Part shown: positions 55,281-64,000 of the stretch, piece by piece
Layout of the letters: every line of letters starts with the position of its first letter
Numbering within the stretch: the stretch's first letter is position 1
From: Microbotryum silenes-acaulis
Lineage: Eukaryota > Basidiomycota > Microbotryomycetes > Microbotryales > Microbotryaceae
Length of the DNA stretch: 64,000 bases
Reading direction: 5' to 3'
NCBI GenBank assembly: GCA_003665825.1
Contig: QPFY01000016.1
Span: forward strand, 785,826 to 849,825
Notes under the pieces: generated by a model
What the model saw: the letters and a program-made list of their open reading frames with translations, nothing else
Databases searched by the model: none
What the model was told of the DNA's origin: nothing
Position numbers and translations under genes: made by a program

Positions 55281-57238
55281 ATGTCATCCAAATACTCGTC
55301 CCTGCCCGACATTGCAAGTACCAGCTTGGTGTCGTTGCAAAAATCTTGTCTGACCTCGCTCCGCTCCTCCATTGCAGGACACCGCACCGGACGTTTATGA
55401 AACCGCCGACGTCCCTCTCGAGGCGACACACGCCGTAAGTACCATACCACTTGTCGAGCGAAATCAATCGAAACGAACCTATCTCTAATCGTTTCCTTGC
55501 CATCCCGCAGCTCGACAGCGACTCGGACTCTGACCTCCTCCCCCCTCGAGCCGGTTCACCCTCTTCGACACGTCGAGGCGCCCTCAACCCCGCCCACCCG
55601 AGCGCCGGTCCTTCCTCCTCCAACAATCGAACGCACAGTCCAGAGGACGAGAATCTCGTTGGGAAAAGGTTGGATGCGCACGAGGCGAGGAGGAGGTTCC
55701 AAGGTGCTCGATTTGAGAGAGGTCAGTTTCGTCGATCAGGAAGAGGACAGAGAGGAGGGGGGGACCGTGCACTTTTCGTGCAAAGCGTGACCCGGAATAA
55801 CTTATACTCTATCAAAACTTGGACGAGCGCACAGATTCGTCGAGGAGTCAGAAGAAATCATCATCGTCGTCGTCGCGTCGTTTGCCGACTACATCAACGT
55901 ACGCGCTCGGCGCTTCCCCCTCGCTCAAAGAAGGGAATCACGAACCCGAAACCACGCTCGAGCGCTTGAGGAGGCTTCGATTCGAGATCACCGAATTGGA
56001 GGAGGACGTCAGGAAAGAGCAAGCAGCACAGCACGAACAGAAATCACCTTTCGAGGCCACAGGCGATGAAGGTCAAGCACCAGGGGAGAGTCAACCGACG
56101 GATCTCAAGGGCAAGAGGAAAAAGGTTCAACGCGAGGTCTCCCCCGCCGTACTGTTGCAACAACTGCAAATGCTCAGAGGCGATCTGGGGGCATTACAAG
56201 TGAACGAAGAAGAGATCGGAACGAATGTGTTGCACGGCGGAGGGCAAAAGGTCGAACCGGGAAGCGCACTGTCGGAAAAGGTGCAGAATTCTTCCAGTCT
56301 GCTCGCAAAGTTGGGGACGGCCACGAGTGGAATATCACCGCGCGCATCGACTTCTCAAGGTGGTGTCACTACGGTGGGCAGGGTCGAGGATCAGGGTTCG
56401 ACGAATCGGGGTGATTTGGAGAGACGGGTGGCCGAGATTGAGAAGCTCGTCGGGGCGAGTGAGGCTGATGTCGACGAGGTGAGTGGTCCGGGCAAAGCAT
56501 GCTCGCGTGGCTATACTCGTATTTGACATTTTAAACTCTCCCACGTGACTGCGCGCACAGGCCCATCCAATCCCACCCCCTCTACTGACGACCATCGGGC
56601 GGCTCGACCATCTCCTAACGCTCTTGACCCAACCGCGCCACCTCGACTCGATCTCTCGTCGGGTCAAAGTACTCGTCTCTGAACTCGAGCGTCTCCACGA
56701 ATCGCGGCGTAAATTAGGCGATACACGTCCTTTGAACATTGCTCTGTCGGGTGGGATGACCGTCTCGAACGGCGCCGCATCATCCGCCGACAAGGGTCCT
56801 ACAACGACGAACACGGCCTCGGTGCTCGGTGGTTCAGTGTCCCACCCACCCCAGGCGACGTCTTCGACCCAACTCCCTCCCGACGCTCTACAAAAGATCG
56901 ACGCGCTCTTTGCGCTTTTACCTCGTCTAGACCCCTTACTACCTCTCGCGCCTCGCGTGCTCAACCGTCTTCGTTCCCTCTCAACCCTGCACACCTCGGC
57001 GCACGAATTCGGCTCCACTCTTGCTCAGTTGAGGGAAGAAGTCGGGAGGTTGACGGAGGCCGAAACGGGGTTGAAGGAGGTGGTGGAAGGGTTTGGGATG
57101 AGTCTGGAGGAGAACGAAGGGAGAATGAAGGGAATTTGGAGGGGTTGGAGAAGAGGGTCAAAGAAGTGGTGCGGCGGTTGGAGGGGTTGGGTAGTGAAGA
57201 TGACGAGGAGGACGAGTAGTACCGCGATCGATCGATAA
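55281..57238 (+). CDS. Dynactin subunit 2 (dynamitin, p50), C-terminal frame disturbed
   Basis: Dynamitin forms the shoulder of dynactin and links it to dynein. Exons 55281-55313, 55378-55434, 55511-55721, 55835-56478 and 56561-57238 give 540 residues. The start MSSKYSSLPDI joins to DTAPDVYETADVPLE, the family signature, only through a GC-donor intron (55314-55377, GCAAGT). The rest is helical coiled coil (LERLRRLRFEITELEED, DLERRVAEIEKLVGA, TIGRLDHLLTLLTQ, DALQKIDALFALLPRLD). Near 57110-57131 an 11-bp near-duplicate (gagaacgaagg, gagaatgaagg) throws the frame, so the end is a Trp/Gly/Arg-rich tail; in another frame the same DNA encodes a normal coiled coil ending at 57219. Confidence 0.83.
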
Positions 57239-57558
57239 TGATGTAGAGTCTGGTCCATGGGATAGAGTGCTATTTCTTTGGTTTGTGCATAGATCGGTGC
57301 GGATGGGAAAGCGTTGAGGAGGTGTGGTCGCACGAGGTTTGGCCGTGGACCGCGTTTGACTCGGGCGGCGAGCGCTCGGGTCTGGTCACGTGCTCGAGGG
57401 GCTGTCATCAGCTGCTGGAATGAAACCGCGTGGAGCTCGACTCGTAGCACCCTGCCACCAACAAAGAGACACTCACCCGAAATGCGACCCTCCCAACTAC
57501 AGTTCGTGATACGGTCCCACCCATCGTATCGTGCTCAGGACGAGCTGTCTCAGCGGAC

Positions 57559-57822
57559 TCAAAGGCCAATCCGCTCGTTCCTCGCCCTGATCGTCTCACT
57601 CTGCGTATCATTCGCCATCCCGTCCGCGCCGCCCATCTTTTTCTTCCTCTTGGCATCATTATGATCGGCCGCTGTCGAGGAAGTAGGGGCATCAGGATCC
57701 GAGGTGGGTTGATCGTCCGGTTGGGCTTCTTGAGCTTCCTGACGGGCTTGGACGAACGCTTGCATTTCGGCTACGTCAGAGGGCTTGAGGGTGATGAAGG
57801 TGGGCGGACGACGGATCGACAT
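57559..57822 (-). CDS. CDC26: Anaphase-promoting complex subunit CDC26/APC12
   Basis: CDC26 is a tiny APC/C subunit whose acetylated N-terminus sits inside the CDC16/APC6 TPR superhelix. The single-exon frame gives 87 residues with the family's N-terminal motif MSIRRPPTFITLKPSDVAEM (Arg-Arg-x-Pro-Thr then Leu-Lys-x-x-Asp). The rest is Asp/Gln-rich with a Lys/Arg cluster, and unstructured. ATG 57822 was chosen because the motif must start at the N-terminus; an upstream in-frame ATG at 57882 is less likely. It is convergent with dynamitin. Confidence 0.75.
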   Translation of the reverse strand: MSIRRPPTFITLKPSDVAEMQAFVQARQEAQEAQPDDQPTSDPDAPTSSTAADHNDAKRKKKMGGADGMANDTQSETIRARNERIGL

Positions 57823-58116
57823 GGTTGGACGTCTGGGCTCGGCGTCGGAGGTGGTGTGGTCGATGGGTCGGTAGATGAGCACGAGGAAGAAAGACGGATG
57901 CGCGAAGTGAGCTCGAGGACGCGCGTGAGACCACGACGCTCAACATTTGCGCTAGACATCTCTCGACATCTCTGCCGCTAGACATCTCGGTCAGGTCGGT
58001 TGAAGTGGTCAAGCGATCGTACGGTGGGTCGTCGCCTCTCTGGCAGCTACTGACTCACTCGACCGTGACCTCCGAGTCGAGTCGTCTTCGTGGAGTGAGC
58101 CCACCCCAAATCCAAG

Positions 58117-60615
58117 ATGGTCGGTCCGGGCGAGTCGCCGATCAAGGCGTGGATCGCGCAGGACACGATCACCTACAGCCGAGAATACAACTTTCAGCTC
58201 GGCGCGACCATGGACAAGCAACGCAAGCTGCAGCTCATAGAGGTGAGCTGACTCCAGCTTCACCTCCAGGCCACGCAGATCGGACCAAAGTGCTGACCGT
58301 CGCGTCGAAACGCGTCGCTCGCCACCTCTTTTCTCTCCGACCAGACTTCCGGACTCGATACGGGCATCGACAACGTCCACTTGTGGGCTACCATGACCGA
58401 CAGTGATCTCTGGATCCACGTTGCCATCCCACTCGACGTGGTGCGCACCTTTAACAACCAGTCAGTCCCACTCTCCCCTGTCGTACCCAACGTCAAGTGA
58501 CTGACTCCTCACCTACCTCCTGCTTCGATTTTTTCCCCTCGAACAGCGACAGCGCCGAAGCTTTCACCGCACTGAAGGAACACATCTTCACCATCACCTC
58601 GTACGACTACGTCTACGCCAGTCCGGTCGGCTACAACCTCTCCGCCAAACGCTTCGAGGCCTTGTCCCCACGCCTTGTACTCCGCGTCCTCGAATTCCGC
58701 CATTACGGTCTCTACAGGGGTCTCGCCTCCCGTCACTCCGACAAGTCCGTCAGGGACTACAGATCCGAAAAGAGTGGACATCCGGAGTTATATCGGTCAA
58801 TCGAACGCATCGAACACAGCAACCGGGAATCCGCCCAGGTTTCGAATCAGGCTCAACTCTTGAAGCAGGCTCATTCGTGTCAGGCGTCGTTGGAGACCTT
58901 GCCCGAACTGTATCCGCATCCCAAAACTCGTGTCTCGTTGGGGTCACGTTTGGGTGTCGATGCGGCTCAAGTTAGGGTTGGGGGAGCACGCGAACCTGAG
59001 GGGATCAAGCAGCAACCGCCTCTGAACGGTTACCTCCGAGCGGTCAACTGGACTTTGCCACAGTTTACTGCGGTGAGTACGGGCTGTTTGTAGCACCTTT
59101 ACGGGTTGACTTTATCTGAAGCCTATCCTTACTTTTCGCCGCACAGCCCAGTCATTGGAGTCCCCGAGATCGAACCAAGGCCGAAAGTCCAGCGACTGCT
59201 GCGCCTGCCTTGTCTGCGCAAACCGTCGAGCCCCACCCGGTCGCTTCTACCTCCAGAGCACCCACCCTGATGTCAACCGTCCAGACGGTGTGCAATCCCG
59301 CTCCCGCCGTTGAACCTGGAGCTAACGCCGACCCATTCCAAGCCCCTATGACCGTCGTCGAGCCCGTTCGCGTGCCTCCCGTTGACTCGCCTCCCAAAAT
59401 CCCCAAGAAGGAATCGTCGAAACCCCTCGCCGCCTCATCCTCTCTCTCCGAAGTCATCTCCTCGCTCAAAGAGGTCGAAGAACAGTTCTACGAGGATTGG
59501 ACGCCGTCCTCACCTCCCAAACGAAAAAGGCGAAGGTCCGCTTCTTCTTCTGCCTACTCCTCTTCGACTTCAATTGCCAGACGGCACCCGAGCTCAGCAG
59601 CGACGATGGCGGACGATGACAGGATGGACGTCGACGACCTCCATCCATCCGAAGACGAAAAGGATGAATCGGCATTATCGTCGTCAAGTGCGCTTCGTTC
59701 GAAACGCCTTTCAAGAGCCAGTTCCTGCTCGTCTCAACTCAAAGAGGACGTCAAGCCTTTGACGATCAAGATCAAGGGCAAGCATCTCGAGCTCTTGTCC
59801 CGGGAGGAAGGGTATTCTAAAAAACGAGGCGCGCCTCGCTCCAGATGAAAAACCACCACGGAAAATGGATACCATCATAACTGAACGAGTTCCTCCGCTA
59901 CGACCTGCCACGGAAAGGCACCTCGGCGACCTTTCAGCATCATCATTCCGATCGTCGCAGATGCCGAGGCCGGGTCAAATGCCCACTGCGACATTCGAGC
60001 CTTTGACGCCGCTAGAAGACGAAGACGATTCGACGCAACTGTCGGGAATCCTACCTTTGGAAATGGTTACGCAGGTTGAGGGCCAACCGAGTGCTGGACA
60101 GGGGCAGGGGAGAAGAGGCTCGTTTACGCCAACGCAGCCGTAAGTTTGGCGTTGAAACTTGTTGTGTAAGACCGAGGGCTGACTGGCTTTGGAGTGTTCC
60201 TAGCGAGTCCTCTCGACCGAACGGGAGGGCGGCTTCGTCACCGTTCACGAACCTGCCACCGTCTTTAACAGCCACAGCCACCGCCGCGATCATCGCCACC
60301 TCCGGCCCAACAAGCGAGGCATCCACGATCCGAGCCACTCGACACACCTCAGCCCATCCTACACCAATACTGCACGACCCTACACCGAAGATATTCGAAG
60401 AAGACATCAAACCCATACCTACCCCTCCTACAGCCTCCACCACCAAAAGGGCCCGCGAACTCAACCTTGCAGAGCTCCTCCTACCTGCCCCTGGTGTGGC
60501 CCAAGTCGAGCACGTGGAAATGGATCTGGATTGGCTGCGCCTCCCCGATGGATTCAAGGCTTTCGTTCCTAGTCAACCGGCGGTGGTGAAGAGGTGGAAG
60601 AAGGAGGTGGGGTGA
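58117..60615 (+). CDS. Orphan protein, function unknown, apparent frame break at 59817
   Basis: Four exons (58117-58242, 58345-58460, 58547-59072, 59147-59848) encode 489 residues to a stop. The first 180 residues look folded (KAWIAQDTITYSREYNF, VHLWATMTDSDLWIHVAIP, TALKEHIFTITSYDYVYA); the rest is Ser/Pro-rich with a basic KRKRRR nuclear-signal-like patch and an acidic DDDRMDVDD stretch. At 59819-59824 there is a run of six A; with five the frame would continue as NEARLAPDEKPPRK and on through 60138, then splice to 60207-60615 ending KRWKKEVG. I recognise no domain. A nuclear role is a guess from the basic patch only. Confidence 0.5.
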
Positions 60616-61371
60616 GAACCTTTACGCTCTGAGCTTTCAGAAGGCTAGCACTGTTTGTGACGTGTGTTGCAGTTGTACGCATGTGCATTTTGCACAAAAT
60701 TTCACCAGGACTTTAGTATCGAGGTTGTCCATCAAGCATCCAAAGCATACAGCTCTCCCGTGTTCAAGGGCATATGATGCACGCTTCGCCGTGAAAGCCA
60801 ACAAGGAGAGGATAGTAGACATGAAAGGAGGGATTGTCCAGGCCTCGTGACGGCACCCGTTGCATTAGGGTCGGAAGTAATGGGCATACAACTCGGCTGC
60901 GAACGTCGTACCACCACGACGAAAGCAGGTCATCTATCCGAAGACACGAGCTCAGCACCAAACTGGATCCGGACATCAAGTGGTGCGATGCATCAGCTTT
61001 GGGAGAGAGAAATTGCAAAAAAAAGGGGCTCGTCCGGAGACCTCTTTGGCGTCTCGGTGTCCCTGTGGGCTGAACCCACTTGTCGACCGGGACTGCTGTA
61101 GTCACTATATAACAGATCAATACGAATGTATGTACAGTACAGTGCAACTCGGGGTTTTCCAAAACAAAAATCGCCAGAAATGAAGTGCGAGAATAGGTTG
61201 TGTACACCCATGCATCGTACCGGCCAGCAAAGTCCCCCAGGGCGGCCTCCAAACTGGACGACGCTCCGTATTTCACCACAAGCGCGCTTTCTCCTTGGTC
61301 GCGCCTCGAGGAAGGCAGGAGAGAGCAGCGTGGTGCTTGATCGCCGGCCACTTTGGTGGCCTGGCTAACAT

Positions 61372-61403
<32 letters not shown>

Positions 61404-62045
61404 GTACGTCGAATAAACGCATTCGATGGGGGTCATTTCGCACGGTTCGGCTCGAACTCACCCTCTAGCACCCACCCACCTCAAACAGGGCCCCTGCACA
61501 AGGATGACAACATGCAGTCAGAAAAGGTAACCTACGGGTTATAAAATTTTAGATTCCGGTTTCCAGGAACTCGGCATCGGGCAGACATCGGGATGTTGCT
61601 GATGCTGAGGTACTCCCTGGATGTAGTACGTGCGGTTGCTCAACTTCCGGCCCGGGCTCAACTGCAAAGTTGCGGGCCCAGGTGCGCAAAGGTGTAGGCG
61701 GCAGTGGAAAGTAGGGAAAGCCCCGACCCCGGTCAAACGGGCCCCGCGCCCGAAGGTGTTCGGGTGCGAATCCGCGAATCCGATGGCCAGGTCTCCGAGC
61801 CTGGGTGGGGTCACACTGCAGTGTCAGAGTAACTTTGTCTTCGCTGTTCTAGGGTTCTAGCTCATACAAAGCAACTGCGGACGCCCAGACCCTGGCTCCT
61901 GGAATTCACTGCCCTGTTACGAAGGGTTGCCAACGAGACGCCCCCCACAAAAATCATCTTTGATTCAAGTGGTCACTACAACAAATCATCTGCACAAGGT
62001 GTTCACCCACGGTGCATGCACCCAAATGGTCACCCCCGCGACCCT
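60616..62045. other. Intergenic region, no gene recognised
   Basis: About 1.4 kb with only short overlapping frames. It lies between two stops facing each other. GC-rich partial inverted repeats occur around 61640-61690 (ccggcccgggctc and gcgggcccag) but I could not define an element. Confidence 0.45.
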
Positions 62046-63930
62046 CTACTTTACGTCGCACGAAATCCAACGATGACACGCCTCGCAGCTCCTCAATGTC
62101 TTCTTCTTCACCTTCATGCAAGGACCCGTCTTCTTCTTCGCGTTCCCATGAGAAACACTTTCCGAACGAACAAAACCGCACCTGTCGAGATCGGGGCGTT
62201 GCGCCAGGTCGATATCCGACAAATCTTGATGCTCCGAGCAGAAATCCGGCACACCGTTCCATGCGGCGATCTTGCCGCACTCTTGGCCGTCCACGCGCTT
62301 GCGACACATCCCGGCTTGTCGTTTGTTGGAGGCGCTTTTACGACACTCCTCAGTGCAATAAATGATCTTGCGCGAGACCTTTTTGGGCGGATCGACCCGG
62401 ACCGGCCCCAAACAGATGGCGCATGTACCGACGATGACGCTAGTGGTGGCGTCGGTCGGGGGTGACTTGCGTCGTTGGTACGCGCGCTCCTTCGACGTAC
62501 GAGCATACCCCGCTTGCTCGAGGTGGGAGGGGTGGTCGGTGCACGTGCACGTGCACCAGTCGAGATACCTACGCTCCTCCGGGTCGCCCGCGGTGTGGTA
62601 CGAGCACGTCGCGGCGCGCAGACCCGCGCAAAGAGGACAGCCGCACGTGCATTCGCTCGGATGGGAGGTAGGGGCCGGCGACGCCGAGCAAGCGCAGATG
62701 TAGGAACCCAAACCTTCGAAACAGGTGAGGTTGAGGGTCGCGCATTCGAGTTGCGCAAGCAACCATCTTTGGATCGTCTTGATCCATTCCGCAGTCGACT
62801 CGTCCGAGCTCAGAGACACCTCCATCAAGCTCCCCGGGACGACCTTGTTTGACTCGAGGCGATGCGACGATGCGTTGAAGCCTTGAGTGAAGCTTTTGCC
62901 GGCCTGGACACGGCGTTGTAACATGGGCGCGGGGGTCAAAGTTGGGCTGATGAGGACCGCGGGGAGGATCGTCGGGCGGCTCAGGCCCGCCTGGAGACGC
63001 GGCAAAAGTCCGCCGAACCAAGCGCACGTCGCGGGCGGGTAGAACAACCTGTCGAGCAAAAGTCACCCCGTAGTTTGCTGTGTCAGTGGTGGGATTCCCA
63101 CCGGCTGGGCTACGCGCCCTTTCGCCCAAGTATCGAGCTCACCCGGTGGACCCCTGAGCAGTGACCATTTGCCCCGCCAACTCGGACGCGCAGTCGGCGG
63201 GCCACACCATGGCGACGACGTGTAACCCCTGCTCCCCGGCCATTCGCGCGAGCGCGTCGTAGTGCTCGGGATGGCGGAGGGCGCGGTCGACGGAGACAAC
63301 AAACACGAGTGCCTGCGAGATTCCTCTCGAGCGGAGCTCCCGCTGCAGAACGGCGGACTCGGCGGACTCGGCGAGCTCGATGTGGGTGCCCGCGAGTGCC
63401 CGAGGCTTCAGTAAGCCTAAGAACGCCTTTTGTCGCATCCGCGAGCCTTCCGACAGGTGGTTTGTCGAGGAGCGAGCGAAGGTGACGACCTTGTCGAGAC
63501 CGTGTCGTGCGGCGTAGTCGGCGAGCGCGCTGCGCAACTCGATGACCTGGTGGTGACGCCCGGCGTCGAGCGCGACGTTGGCGGTTGCGAGGGCGCTGTC
63601 GACGACCACGGTCGAGGACGAATAGAATCCTTGTTCGGCGGACAACGCCAGCGAGTGCTCGAGCTGACGACGGCCGTCGTCGGCGAACATTTCTCTGTCG
63701 AACCAGGTCCAGGCCGAGCTCGTGGATGACCCCAAAGACGCCGACGAGGGATCGCTCGCAGCCACGTCCGCGCCAGCAGCCGGGTTCTCGGGCAGCAGAG
63801 AGCAGGTCGGCACGGCGAAGCGCGCACCTAGCTCCTCAAACTTGTCCAGCGCGGTCTCGATCTCCGCGGCGCGACGCGACAGCCGGTCGAGGTTCGCCAT
63901 CAGAATCGTCGTCGGTCTCGAGCGATGATG
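62046..63930 (-). CDS. Serine-recombinase-like protein with two resolvase-type domains and cysteine-rich tail (5' part outside window)
   Basis: Two exons are defined: 63143 upwards and 62046-63048. Domain 1 is partly visible: TRKAYRHVLDIIARDR, then in the next frame PTTILMANLDRLSRRA, EIETALDKFEELGARF, as in the resolvase 'DRLxR' helix. Domain 2 is complete: VVTFARSSTNHLSEGSR resembles the catalytic (Y/F)AR-x-ST loop, followed by ALVFVVSVDRALRHPEHYDA and EQGLHVVAMVWPAD. The second exon encodes a cysteine-rich tail (ECTCGCPLCAGL, CTCTCTDHPSH, GTCAICLGPV, YCTEECRKSASNKRQ, CEACHRW), likely binding zinc or DNA. A one-base discontinuity near 63913 separates ARDR from PTTIL. Most likely a mobile-element recombinase; function is inferred. 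Confidence 0.5.
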
Positions 63931-64000
63931 TCGAGGACGTGCCGATAGGCCTTGCGCGTGGCCAGCGGGTGACGAAAGCTGGAAGCAAATTCAAAGACGA

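Noticed and set aside
62600..62660. CRISPR or simple-repeat array suspected from cgcgcg-rich repeats
   Set aside because: No regular repeat-spacer pattern; it is codon use in a Cys/Ala/Arg-rich protein.

Overview
This 64 kb window is nuclear DNA from a fungus, most likely a basidiomycete yeast of the Pucciniomycotina/Microbotryomycetes type. The lineage guess rests on dense genes with many short introns, high GC, a Cryptococcus CAP59-type GT69 mannosyltransferase and a KDZ-family transposon. I resolved about 25 protein genes by joining reading frames across splice sites. There are no operons, no CRISPR arrays and no rRNA or tRNA genes that I could support.

Layout. 1-14 kb holds housekeeping genes: EBP2 (3' end cut by the window), a DUF2423 protein, an amidohydrolase, PRP31, a TPR+SET protein and ELP2. 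14-26 kb: TAF13, a GT69 mannosyltransferase divergent from an SGNH-type esterase-like protein, a membrane protein, mitochondrial uL11, a peroxin-14-like membrane protein and a NAA50-type acetyltransferase. 26.4-27.7 kb: a 1,023-bp non-autonomous DNA transposon with 21-bp terminal inverted repeats and a perfect 8-bp target duplication, sitting in the shared NAA50/YSH1 promoter. 27.7-32.7 kb: YSH1 (CPSF73) and TRM7. 33.4-39.2 kb: a 5.76-kb KDZ transposon with about 126-bp terminal inverted repeats, a decayed transposase and a second, opposite-strand gene; a gene-poor flank follows to 41.1 kb. 41-61 kb: a PHO84-type phosphate transporter, a very large glucosidase II gene, HIS2, an ATG22-like transporter, an OCA/SIW14-type pseudophosphatase, dynamitin, CDC26 and an orphan. 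62-64 kb: a gene, cut by the right edge, that looks like a two-domain serine recombinase with a cysteine-rich tail.

Two things stand out. First, at 44.0-49.2 kb one uninterrupted frame joins the whole catalytic alpha subunit of ER glucosidase II (GH31) to the beta subunit (LDLa, coiled coil, MRH lectin domain, KDEL end), giving a predicted 1,497-residue single-chain enzyme. In other eukaryotes these are two separate genes. Second, the right-edge gene carries two copies of a resolvase-like signature, which is unusual for a eukaryote.

Gene structure is also unusual. Four introns use a GC donor with the exact sequence GCAAGT, and several coding exons are tiny: ATG alone, 9 nt, 18 nt and 36 nt. 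Three genes (dynamitin, the orphan at 58.1 kb and the recombinase) show apparent frameshifts that could be real or could be assembly errors.
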